Shown here piece after piece: positions 15,509 to 22,773 of a stretch of 39,780 nucleotides of DNA. The notes below the pieces were generated by a model. The model did no database searches and was not told the origin of the DNA. It worked only from the letters and a program-made list of their open reading frames with translations. Source of the stretch: Candidatus Aminicenantota bacterium (lineage in GTDB: Bacteria; Acidobacteriota; Aminicenantia; Aminicenantales; Aminicenantaceae). Positions within the stretch are counted from its first letter, which is position 1. Each line of letters starts with the position of its first letter. The DNA lies in contig DAOVDU010000010.1 in assembly GCA_030669305.1 (NCBI GenBank), positions 1 to 39,780 of the forward strand, given 5' to 3'. A program made the position numbers and the translations under genes.

Positions 15509-16303
15509 ATGAAAAAAGAATCTATGTTGGTTGTAGAAGATGAGGATATTATGCGGGAGGCATTGCTTGATTACTTTTCAGACGAGGGTCATAAGGTTGA
15601 TACTGCCAATGATGGTGATAAAGCATTGAAAAAATTTAATTTAGAAGATTACAACGTCATGATAATCGATCTTAAATTACCTGGCCGCGATGGGCTTGCG
15701 GTACTAAAAGAGGTAAAAGAGAAGAATCCGAAAGCGAAAGTTATTATCATCACAGCTTATCCCTCGATTGAAACTGAAACAGAGGCAATACGTAGAGGAG
15801 CTTTTAATTATTTGCCAAAACCTTTTGAGCTAGACTATCTTGAAACCTTAATCAGGCAATCTTACGAAGTCGAAGTGGTTCCTACTCCGCCTGTTGAAGA
15901 ACCCATCGTTGAAGAAGAAATTATCACTCCCTGCATCTGGATGCAAGCAGGCATAGTCAAGAAACGCATGTGTACCCGTCGTTATCGATGTGATAAAGGA
16001 TGTGATTTTCATGAAGCGATGATGAACAAAGAGAAATTCAGAAATGATCCAAGGATTAAACCTTTCATCGAAAAACTTTATGCTCAGTTAGGAAAAAAAC
16101 AGTGCAGATATACTATGAGTGGGAAGATTTCTCACCGGTCCTGTCCACAACTTTTTCACTGCGAGAGCTGCGAATTTGACCAAACAATCCAGGATGAAAT
16201 AGACCGCCAACTTGCTTTTAAAACTGCTCAAAAAGAAAGAAAGCAGGCAAACAGGATCAGCCAGGTAACAATGATACATAAACCGGTCCGAAAAGACCAC
16301 TGA
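15509..16303 (+). CDS. Response regulator with duplicated Cys-rich C-terminal module
   Basis: 264 residues. Residues 1-118 are a CheY-like receiver (DED near 11-13, phospho-Asp54 in IIDLKLPGRDG, KPF lysine). After an acidic, Pro-rich linker come two copies of one module. The first uses Cys142, 155, 161 and 165 (C-x12-C-x5-C-x3-C followed by DF). The second uses Cys199, 212, 218 and 221 (C-x12-C-x5-C-x2-C followed by EF). Each copy could hold a zinc ion or an Fe-S cluster. There is no DNA-binding, enzymatic or HTH output domain. A GGAGG site sits 7 bp before the ATG. It is expressed from the sigma-54 promoter at 15390, so it is likely controlled by the upstream kinase/activator pair. Its output is unknown. 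Confidence 0.88.
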   Translation: MKKESMLVVEDEDIMREALLDYFSDEGHKVDTANDGDKALKKFNLEDYNVMIIDLKLPGRDGLAVLKEVKEKNPKAKVIIITAYPSIETETEAIRRGAFNYLPKPFELDYLETLIRQSYEVEVVPTPPVEEPIVEEEIITPCIWMQAGIVKKRMCTRRYRCDKGCDFHEAMMNKEKFRNDPRIKPFIEKLYAQLGKKQCRYTMSGKISHRSCPQLFHCESCEFDQTIQDEIDRQLAFKTAQKERKQANRISQVTMIHKPVRKDH

Positions 16304-16678
16304 ATCCTGTGCTTCAATTGAATCACAAGGCCGGAGAAAAACTGTTTATCGATTATCCCGGTTCCAACATTCCTTACGTATAATCCACGACCCCGGGTTA
16401 TTTGTTCTAGCCCAGTACCGCCCTTCATTTCATACCCCTGTTCTTTGGTCGCGAATCTGTATTGGCGATTAAATACCCACACAAATAGGAGAAGGGCCGT
16501 TATAAATAACCACCTCTGAAGATAAGAAAATATCACCTCCAAATCCATCTTAAAAGGTGATTGATCAATTACAATTGTTTTGACAAAATAATTGCTGTAA
16601 TAGGTTAATTATAAGGATGAAGTATACTTTTTGTCCCTATAGCGATATTAAATCGCCTTCTATTTTAGGCATTGCAAA
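16304..16678. other. 375-bp gap before the second kinase
   Basis: Contains the tRNA-Val-like remnant (16393-16423), an isolated TTGACA (16580-16585) without a convincing -10, and a GCGAT-N5-ATCGC dyad at 16642-16656. I see no supportable protein gene here. Confidence 0.5.
16393..16423 (+). pseudogene. Degenerate 3' half of tRNA-Val
   Basis: CCGGGT (16393-16398), GTTC-A (16404-16409) and CCAGTACCGCCC (16412-16423) line up in order with 12242-12274 of the intact tRNA-Val, with a 2-bp deletion. The 12-bp 3' end is identical. The anticodon half and CCA are not recognisable. It is in the same orientation as the intact gene, so it could be the far att-like end of an old insertion or a decayed duplicate. 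Confidence 0.6.
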
Positions 16679-18166
16679 ATGAAGCACAAAGACAAAACAA
16701 AAAACCAAAATATAAGCGAACTGGAAAAACTGCAAGAAAGGATTAAAGAATTAGAAATATTAGAGACTGAGCACAAACGAATAGAGGAGATACTGCTGGA
16801 ACACAAAGAAGAATTTAAGGCAATTTTTGATGGCGCCAATAATGGAATAGCTGTACTCGATATGACGGGCAAGCTTATCAGAGTTAACAAATATATGCTG
16901 GATGTCGGAGGATATTTTGAAGAAGAGCTTGTTGGAAAACGATTCAATCTTTTAAAAATGTTTCCTCCCAAAAGCATCGCAAAGATGATCTCTGTTTTTA
17001 GCAAAATTAAAAAAGGTAAAGATGTTCCTCCATACGAGATGGAATTGTTTGTTAAAAGCGGGAAAAAAAAGACAGTTGAAGTCCGCAACTCTTTATTAAG
17101 AAAAAAAGGGAAAGTTATGGGAACCATTGTGGTCCTCACTGATATTACCGAACAAAAACTGGCAGCGGAGGAATTGAAAAGTTCAGAGGAAAGGCTAAAA
17201 ATATTATTCGAATTTGCTCCTGATGCATATTATTTGAACGATTTGAAAGGAAACTTCATAGATGGAAATAAAGCGGCAGAGAAATTGGTAGATTTCAAGA
17301 GAGATGAGCTGATAGGAAAAAGTTTTTTAAAATTGAAAATACTGCCTCCCATCCAGATTCCAAAGGCTGCAGCGTTGTTAGTTAAAAATATGCTCGGGCA
17401 TCCTACTGGCCCTGATGAGTTTATTTTAAACAGAAAAGACGGCAACCAGGTTACAGTTGAAATAAGCACATTCCCTGTAAAAATCAAAGGAAAAACTGTG
17501 GTACTAGGAAATGCCCGAGACATCACAGAGCGTAAACAAGCAGAGGAGAAAATCAAGGCATCTCTTAAGGAAAAAGATTTGATGCTGAGGGAAATCCACC
17601 ATCGAGTGAAAAACAACATGCAGATTATTTCCAGCCTGCTCAGGCTTCAATCCAGGAAAGTCAAAGACGAAACAGCGCTTGACATATTCAAGGTAAGCCA
17701 AAATCGTATAAGGTCCATGGCATTTATCCACGAAGCACTCTATCAATCTGAAAACCTGGCTATGATTGATTTTTCTATTTATATAAAGAAGCTTATAACT
17801 CATCTATTTTCTGTATATGGTACTGAAACAAAACTTCCAAACTTAATGTTAAATGTAAAAGATGTTTATCTCGACATAAATAGAGCGATTCCGTGTGGAT
17901 TAATCATCAATGAACTCGTATCTAATTCCCTGAGGCATGCTTTTCCTGACAGCAGGAAAGGAGAGATCACTGTAGAAATGCGTTCGGATAAAAAAGGGAA
18001 GTATACACTAATCGTAAAAGATACTGGGATTGGAATGCCGAAAGAATTAAATATTCAAAAGACAGAGACACTAGGGATGCAACTGGTAAATGATTTAGCT
18101 GAACAAATTGACGGAACAATTGAACTCAATAGAATAGGTGGAACAACTTTTTCGATTATGTTTTAA
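16679..18166 (+). CDS. PAS-PAS sensor histidine kinase, HisKA_2 type
   Basis: 495 residues, soluble. An N-terminal coiled coil (ELEKLQERIKELEILE) leads into two PAS domains (about 42-165 and 168-290). The catalytic part is of the HisKA_2 kind: phospho-His in MLREIHHRVKNNMQIISSLLRLQS (about residue 304-306), then a GHKL domain with INELVSNSLRHAF and DTGIGMP. This kinase class often pairs with receivers that lack DNA-binding domains. The gene 6 bp downstream encodes exactly that (receiver-PAS-HD-GYP). The ATG has only a weak AGG upstream. Confidence 0.92.
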   Translation: MKHKDKTKNQNISELEKLQERIKELEILETEHKRIEEILLEHKEEFKAIFDGANNGIAVLDMTGKLIRVNKYMLDVGGYFEEELVGKRFNLLKMFPPKSIAKMISVFSKIKKGKDVPPYEMELFVKSGKKKTVEVRNSLLRKKGKVMGTIVVLTDITEQKLAAEELKSSEERLKILFEFAPDAYYLNDLKGNFIDGNKAAEKLVDFKRDELIGKSFLKLKILPPIQIPKAAALLVKNMLGHPTGPDEFILNRKDGNQVTVEISTFPVKIKGKTVVLGNARDITERKQAEEKIKASLKEKDLMLREIHHRVKNNMQIISSLLRLQSRKVKDETALDIFKVSQNRIRSMAFIHEALYQSENLAMIDFSIYIKKLITHLFSVYGTETKLPNLMLNVKDVYLDINRAIPCGLIINELVSNSLRHAFPDSRKGEITVEMRSDKKGKYTLIVKDTGIGMPKELNIQKTETLGMQLVNDLAEQIDGTIELNRIGGTTFSIMF

Positions 18167-18172
18167 GAACTT

Positions 18173-19582
18173 TTGAAGATGATGGATAGGACAAAAATTC
18201 TACTTGTGGAAGACGAAAGTATAGTAGCACGAGATATCCGCAACATGCTCTTAGGGCTTGGCTATAAGGTTGCTGCCGTTGTCTCTACTGCTAGGGAAGC
18301 CGTTCAAAAGGCAGAAGAAATGAAGCCTGATATAGTTTTGATGGATGTCATGCTGAAAGGCGGACCTACCGGGGTGGATGCAGCTGATAAAATCTATACC
18401 CACTTCAATATTCCAGTCGTCTATCTTACAGCTTATGCTGATGAGAACACACTTCAGCAGGCAAAGAAAACTGAACCATTTGGTTATATCCTAAAACCTT
18501 TTGAAGAAAAAGAACTCCAAACAACTATTGAAGTCGCCCTCTACAAATTTAAGATGGAAATGAAGCTGAAGAACAGGGAACGATGGCTCTCTACCATACT
18601 GAAAAGCATAGGAGACGCAGTTATTGCTACTGATCAAAAAGGAGCCGTCACATTTTTGAATCCACTCGCAGAAGTTCTCACCGGATGGAAACAGGAAGAG
18701 GCATTGGAGAAGCCTTTAAACAGCATTTTCAATATTATGGACGGAAAAACAAGAAAACCACTTAAAACTTCCGTTGAAAAGGTTTTACAAGGAAACAGTT
18801 TAAGAAACCCGAATGAAGCTATCCTTATTTCAAATGCAGGGGTAAAAACAGCTATCGACCATAGAGCAGCTCCCATCAGGGATGGAGGAGGAAACATATC
18901 CGGCATAGTATTAGCTTTCACTAATATCACCCGCCGGAAAAAAGCAGAAGATGAACTAAAGAAAAGTTGGGAACAGCAAAAAATTGCGATGGAAGGGACT
19001 GTTCAGGCTATGGCATTCACTATTGAAACACGAGACCCCTACACAGCAGGCCATCAACGACGGGTAACAAAGCTAGCTTGTGCTATAGCTGAGGAAATGC
19101 AACTTCCTAAATATCAAGTTGAAGGTCTGCGCATGGCAGGAGCACTCCATGATATCGGAAAAATTTATGTTCCTGCAGAAATTCTCAGTAAGCCAGGTAA
19201 AATTTCAGAAGCAGAATACAACATTATCAAAACCCATCCCCAGGTCGGATATGACATTATAAAAACAATAAAATTCGCCTGGCCTGTTGCCGAAATAATA
19301 CTTCAACATCACGAACGAATGGATGGAAGCGGATATCCAGCAGGATTAAAAGGAGACAAGATCCTTCTTGAAGCAAGAATTTTAGCTGTGGCTGATGTGG
19401 TCGAGGCAATGGCTACACACAGACCCTATCGACCTGCCCTGAGTATAGAAGAATCGCTTAAAGAAATCTCAAAGAACAAAGGAAAATTATATGATCCTAA
19501 AGTAGCGGATGCCTGTTTGAAAATTTTTAAAAAGAAAGAGTTCATATTTGATAAGATTATTAGCCATCATTATGCTGAATGA
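18173..19582 (+). CDS. Response regulator with PAS and HD-GYP phosphodiesterase domains
   Basis: About 469 residues. The receiver has phospho-Asp58 (VLMDVML) and the KPF lysine. A PAS domain spans about 130-265. The HD-GYP domain follows, with the HDIGK metal site near residue 325 and HHERMDGSGYP near 383-393, the full catalytic set for cyclic di-GMP hydrolysis. The protein therefore probably converts the upstream kinase signal into lower c-di-GMP. The start is uncertain: TTG at 18173 or ATGs at 18179 and 18182. Its stop overlaps the next start (ATGA). Confidence 0.92.
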   Translation: MKMMDRTKILLVEDESIVARDIRNMLLGLGYKVAAVVSTAREAVQKAEEMKPDIVLMDVMLKGGPTGVDAADKIYTHFNIPVVYLTAYADENTLQQAKKTEPFGYILKPFEEKELQTTIEVALYKFKMEMKLKNRERWLSTILKSIGDAVIATDQKGAVTFLNPLAEVLTGWKQEEALEKPLNSIFNIMDGKTRKPLKTSVEKVLQGNSLRNPNEAILISNAGVKTAIDHRAAPIRDGGGNISGIVLAFTNITRRKKAEDELKKSWEQQKIAMEGTVQAMAFTIETRDPYTAGHQRRVTKLACAIAEEMQLPKYQVEGLRMAGALHDIGKIYVPAEILSKPGKISEAEYNIIKTHPQVGYDIIKTIKFAWPVAEIILQHHERMDGSGYPAGLKGDKILLEARILAVADVVEAMATHRPYRPALSIEESLKEISKNKGKLYDPKVADACLKIFKKKEFIFDKIISHHYAE

Positions 19583-19830
19583 ACTCTGAACCTCTTGAAA
19601 AAATAACTCAATTCCCCGATTATATAGATGAAAGAGTGAAAAAAATACATTCTTATCTCTTGCTCACAGCTTCTGTATTAGCTTCTTTAAGCGGCGTTGC
19701 GCTTTTTGTTTTTCTTTTTGTTCTTGATTTCAATATCTACTGGCTTATTCTATCACCCGTTATTTTTGCGATTTACCAGGGCCCTGCTGTTTATCTATAC
19801 TGGCTCTGGAAGAAAAAGAAAAATGATTGA
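19579..19830 (+). CDS. Small two-helix membrane protein, unknown function
   Basis: 83 residues with two hydrophobic segments (about 26-50 and 54-76) and a KKKK C-terminus, so both ends are probably cytoplasmic. I do not recognise a family. The 4-bp ATGA overlap with the HD-GYP gene implies co-translation and possibly a membrane partner for that signalling protein. Confidence 0.7.
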   Translation: MNSEPLEKITQFPDYIDERVKKIHSYLLLTASVLASLSGVALFVFLFVLDFNIYWLILSPVIFAIYQGPAVYLYWLWKKKKND

Positions 19831-19891
19831 ACTTACCAGATAGACTTTAATTGCTGACAAATGGATGCTGACAACTAAAAGCTTAAATAAC

Positions 19892-19918
19892 GGAATAGAC
19901 GGAACAAACCGAATAGAC
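19892..19918. repeat. 9-bp tandem tract before tRNA-Glu
   Basis: GGAATAGAC, GGAACAAAC and CGAATAGAC lie between the small membrane gene and the 3' end of tRNA-Glu. The same units appear at 7363-7380. Confidence 0.7.
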
Positions 19919-19926
19919 ATTTATTG

Positions 19927-20001
19927 CGCCCCCGACGGGATTTGAACCCGTGTTGCCGCCTTGAAAGGGCGATGTCCTAGACCAAGCTAGACGACAGGGG
20001 C
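19927..20001 (-). tRNA. tRNA-Glu (anticodon TTC), CCA not encoded
   Basis: Acceptor GCCCCTG pairs with CGGGGGC. The D arm has GTCTAGCTTGGTCTAGGAC. The anticodon stem TCGCC/GGCGG encloses CTTTCAA (anticodon TTC). T arm ACGGG-TTCAAAT-CCCGT, discriminator G. It lies just downstream of tRNA-Lys. Confidence 0.96.
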
Positions 20002-20011
20002 GCTGATAGAG

Positions 20012-20086
20012 TGGTGAGCCGTGCTGGACTCGAACCAGCGACACCCGGCTTAAAAGGCCGGTGCTCTCCCTCTGAGCTAACGGCCC
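20012..20086 (-). tRNA. tRNA-Lys (anticodon TTT), CCA encoded
   Basis: Acceptor GGGCCGT pairs with ACGGCTC with one G-T pair. Anticodon stem CCGGC/GCCGG with loop CTTTTAA (anticodon TTT). T arm GCTGG-TTCGAGT-CCAGC. CCA is encoded at 20012-20014. Probably co-transcribed with tRNA-Glu 10 bp away. Confidence 0.97.
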
Positions 20087-20104
20087 TATCTGAGTAAAGT
20101 ATTT

Positions 20105-20133
20105 TTTATAAAGGAAACAGCAAAGATAGTCAA
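20105..20133 (-). promoter_or_regulatory. Sigma-70 promoter for tRNA-Lys/tRNA-Glu
   Basis: On the minus strand TTGACT (20128-20133), exact 17-bp spacer, TATAAA (20105-20110), about 19 bp before the tRNA-Lys 5' end. It starts 2 bp after the lipoprotein gene ends. Confidence 0.7.
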
Positions 20134-20135
20134 TA

Positions 20136-20825
20136 TCAGTTTAGATCTTCAAACTTAAGGATGATCCATCTCCCCCGAAAAGTCATTCCCGCAACTTCAT
20201 CTTTAAGAATGTACCTTTTTAAGCTGACTTTATAATCCTTTGTACCAGATTCCCCTTGAATCTTTACTTCTACGTCCTTTGAAAAAACTTCACCTGTGAA
20301 ATCTCTTATATTAGGAACCTCGCCTCTTCCCAGGGAGAAGGTTGAGATTTCTTCCTCTCTTTTTGCAGCGGTCTTTGCCTCATTGTAGTCCTTTTGTACC
20401 AAATTGTGTTTTTCCCGCTGTTCCTCGTATTTTGCCTTCATCTCACTTATTTTTTTCCTGGCTGCATTTCTTGCCGCTCGCGTACGAGCTTTCTCCAGGT
20501 CAAACTCAGCAATATCCAGATCTTCCTTGGCATCAAGTGTTATTCCAACAGATTCTTCTACTTTCTTCTTCAACTCCAATTCCTTCTGATTTATTTCTGA
20601 CAAAGAGGCTGGCTCAATCATCTCCTCTCCAACATTGATAATTTCCCAACTCTCAAAATCAATTTTAATCGGTTCTAAGGCCATCTTTGACATAGTCGCA
20701 ATATCATTTAGAGAACACGCATTAAAATATTTCTTTAAAAGAGCTTCTTCTGGGTGGGATGTACAGCTATAAGTAATAAACAAGAGAAGAATAATTCCTC
20801 CAATAGAAAAGATTTTTCTATCCAT
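20136..20825 (-). CDS. Putative lipoprotein with central coiled coil
   Basis: 229 residues. The N-terminus is a lipoprotein-type signal (KIFSIGGIILLLFITYSC) with the modified Cys at about position 21; the lipobox TYSC is imperfect. A helical, charged coiled coil spans about residues 75-155 (KELELKKKVEESV...KISEMKAKYEEQREKH). The C-terminal domain ends in FRGRWIILKFEDLN, suggesting a small beta fold. I do not recognise the family. GGAGG lies 5 bp before the ATG. The gatA relic ends 22 bp upstream on the same strand. Confidence 0.8.
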   Translation of the reverse strand: MDRKIFSIGGIILLLFITYSCTSHPEEALLKKYFNACSLNDIATMSKMALEPIKIDFESWEIINVGEEMIEPASLSEINQKELELKKKVEESVGITLDAKEDLDIAEFDLEKARTRAARNAARKKISEMKAKYEEQREKHNLVQKDYNEAKTAAKREEEISTFSLGRGEVPNIRDFTGEVFSKDVEVKIQGESGTKDYKVSLKRYILKDEVAGMTFRGRWIILKFEDLN

Positions 20826-20847
20826 TCTTCCTCCTTCTTTATTGGAT

Positions 20848-21096
20848 TTAATTGTTTTTAAATTTTACTTTCTTTTCAAGTAAAAAAGCAAGCTTAAATA
20901 ATTTGGATTCTCGAAAAAAATTTCCGACCACTTGGATTCCTAAAGGTAATTCTGCTCGATTTAATCCAAAAGGTTAAAAAAATAGCAGGTATTCCAGCAA
21001 GATTTACGCTTACAGTATACTTATCAGTCAAGTACATGGCAATAGGGTCTTTCTTTGCTGCGATCAAAAAAGCTGGCTCCGGAATTGTGGGGGGTT
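20848..21096 (-). pseudogene. gatA: Frameshifted 3' remnant of gatA (amidotransferase subunit A)
   Basis: Reading the minus strand, one frame gives PTIPEPAF...[23 protein letters not shown]. After a T-run (plus strand 20973-20981 area) a second frame continues [17 protein letters not shown] and [17 protein letters not shown] to a TAA at 20848-20850. This is the conserved C-terminus of GatA, the glutaminase subunit that makes Gln-tRNA or Asn-tRNA. The Ser-cis-Ser-Lys catalytic part is absent, and an in-frame TAA lies just before the homology. So it is a relic, not a gene. The rest of the 482-bp gap (to 21307) holds the hdr promoter and leader. Confidence 0.85.
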
Positions 21097-21110
21097 AGTA
21101 TACAATCAAT

Positions 21111-21157
21111 TTTGGAATTTTTTTCACTTTTTTATTGACAAGTGAAAAATTTCCAAA
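21111..21157. promoter_or_regulatory. 18-19 bp inverted repeat enclosing the hdr operon -35 (operator)
   Basis: Left arm 21111-21129 (TTTGGAATTTTTTTCACTT) mirrors right arm 21140-21157 (AAGTGAAAAATTTCCAAA) with one extra base, around a 10-bp centre. The -35 TTGACA sits in the centre and the -10 starts directly after the right arm. Such a position fits a repressor site; a terminator is unlikely because the stem is A/T-rich. Confidence 0.65.
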
Positions 21158-21163
21158 TAGAAT
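21135..21163 (+). promoter_or_regulatory. Sigma-70 promoter of the hdr-mvh operon
   Basis: TTGACA (21135-21140), exact 17-bp spacer, TAGAAT (21158-21163). It predicts a leader of about 137 nt before hdrC. Confidence 0.72.
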
Positions 21164-21235
21164 TTAACGTAATTATAAGGCTATATCTACTTTTCCTATA
21201 GTTACACTAAACTTTCCTATTGATGCAGGAGTTTT

Positions 21236-21277
21236 ATGGACTTTTTTTCTTCACTGAACATCCCCTCTACACCTTAA
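21236..21277 (+). CDS. Possible 13-residue leader peptide
   Basis: ATG at 21236 with AGGAG four bases upstream opens MDFFSSLNIPSTP and stops at TAA, 30 bp before hdrC. It is speculative, but the ribosome site is as good as those of the real genes. It could set attenuation or coupling. Confidence 0.25.
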   Translation: MDFFSSLNIPSTP

Positions 21278-21307
21278 ATGTATTAAAATCTTTATAAAGG
21301 AGGATTC

Positions 21308-21889
21308 ATGGAAATCCAGGAAAAGATCAAATATGAGGAAGAATTAGATAAGAATTTTTTTGATGAAATCAAGGAAAAATCAGGATGTGACGAGATTAGC
21401 CAATGCATTCAATGCGGCACATGCAGCAGTTCCTGTCCTATGGCTGTCTATATGGACTATTCCCCAAGAAAAATAATCGCCATGATCAAAAGTGGCTTTA
21501 AGGATGAAGTGCTCAAAAGTTTCACTCCCTGGCTTTGTGCTTCCTGCTATAGCTGCCAGGTCCGCTGCCCTTCTAATATCAAAATAACCGATGTCATGTA
21601 TGCATTGAAAAGAAAAGCAATCAAGGAAAAAATTTATCCTTCTCGATTTTCCATTCCAGTCATGGACAAGGAAATGCACAAAATTCTCACCAAAAACGGC
21701 CGAAGTTCTGAGGTATGGCTAATGCTGAATCTGTTCCTCAAAACCAGGAATCCTTTGGGACTCATCAAAATGGCTCCTCTTGGCTTAAGCTTAATGAAAA
21801 CAGGACGCATGAGCTTGAAAAAGGAATCCATAAAAAATAAAAAACAACTACGGAAACTACTAAAAGCAGTGAAGGAGGGAACAAAATGA
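21308..21889 (+). CDS. hdrC: Heterodisulfide reductase-like subunit C (HdrC)
   Basis: 193 residues, soluble. Two [4Fe-4S] motifs: Cys33, 36, 39, 43 and Cys77, 80, 83, 87 (CIQCGTCSSSCP, CASCYSCQVRCP). HdrC wires HdrA to the catalytic HdrB. The C-terminal 100 residues are helical and basic. GGAGG lies 5 bp before the ATG. The stop overlaps hdrB (ATGA). First gene of the operon. Confidence 0.94.
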   Translation: MEIQEKIKYEEELDKNFFDEIKEKSGCDEISQCIQCGTCSSSCPMAVYMDYSPRKIIAMIKSGFKDEVLKSFTPWLCASCYSCQVRCPSNIKITDVMYALKRKAIKEKIYPSRFSIPVMDKEMHKILTKNGRSSEVWLMLNLFLKTRNPLGLIKMAPLGLSLMKTGRMSLKKESIKNKKQLRKLLKAVKEGTK

Positions 21890-22773
21890 ACGAATATATT
21901 TATTATCCTGGCTGTTCTGCAAAAAGCAATGCCAAGCACTACGAAGAATCCATTCTTCCTGTTTTTAAAGAAATAGGAATAAAGTTAGATGAAATGGAAG
22001 ACTGGAACTGCTGCGGTGCCACAGCTTCTTTGTCTGTGGACAAAACCAAGGCTGCTGCCATCAACGGCCGCAACCTATCTATCGCAGAAAAAGCAGACAA
22101 AGATATTGTCGCCCCTTGTGCAGCATGTTATCTCACTTTAAAGAAATCCAACCAATTTTTAATGAGTGAAACAGAGGAAGCAAAAAAAATATTGAAAGAC
22201 TTAGAAAGCGCTGGATGTGAATATAAAGGAACAGTTAAAGTTAACCATCCATTAGGGCTATTCACAGATGAAATTGGCCTGGAGGAAATAAAGAAAAAAG
22301 TAAAGAGAAAGCTTACAGGTTTAAGGGTCGCCTGCTATTATGGGTGCCAAGTGGTCAGGCCGTATACAGACTTTGATGACCCTGATTATCCCGTTAGGCT
22401 GGACAACCTCATGAAAGCTATAGGAGCCGAACCGGTGGATTATTCAGCAAAAACCCGCTGCTGCGGCGGTTCTCTAACAGCCAACCTCGAAGAAGCTGGA
22501 TTGAGACTGAATTATATCCTGCTAAAAGAAGCGAAACGAAAAGGCGCTGACGCCATAGTGACAATCTGTCCCCTCTGTCTATTTAACCTTGAAATTACCC
22601 AAAACAAAATAATCAAAAAATATAAAGACAATGTCAAAATTCCCATCCTCTTTTTTAGCCAGCTTATGGGCTTAGCTTTTGGCATTCCCAAGGAAGACCT
22701 TGGTTTCTCCCGGTCCATGATTTCTTTAAAGCCTATGTGGGAGAAACTCGGAAACGGAGGAACAAATGAGTAA
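21886..22773 (+). CDS. hdrB: Heterodisulfide reductase-like subunit B (HdrB)
   Basis: 295 residues with two CCG domains. Cys10, Cys42-43, Cys78 and Cys81 form the first; Cys150/154, Cys192-193 (CCGG), Cys228 and Cys231 form the second. In methanogens these ligate the paired non-cubane [4Fe-4S] clusters that reduce CoM-S-S-CoB. In bacteria the acceptor is unknown in most cases. The first CCG is CCGAT rather than CCGG. It overlaps hdrC by 4 bp and the next gene by 8 bp. Confidence 0.94.
   Translation: MNEYIYYPGCSAKSNAKHYEESILPVFKEIGIKLDEMEDWNCCGATASLSVDKTKAAAINGRNLSIAEKADKDIVAPCAACYLTLKKSNQFLMSETEEAKKILKDLESAGCEYKGTVKVNHPLGLFTDEIGLEEIKKKVKRKLTGLRVACYYGCQVVRPYTDFDDPDYPVRLDNLMKAIGAEPVDYSAKTRCCGGSLTANLEEAGLRLNYILLKEAKRKGADAIVTICPLCLFNLEITQNKIIKKYKDNVKIPILFFSQLMGLAFGIPKEDLGFSRSMISLKPMWEKLGNGGTNE

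Noticed and set aside
16228-16548. 106-codon minus-strand frame with a hydrophobic N-terminus
   Set aside because: It overlaps the end of the Cys-rich regulator gene, runs antisense through the tRNA-Val remnant, has no ribosome site and no recognisable motif.
16580-16615. TTGACA with TATAAG as a promoter for the second kinase
   Set aside because: The spacing is 24 bp, and closer hexamers are poor matches.
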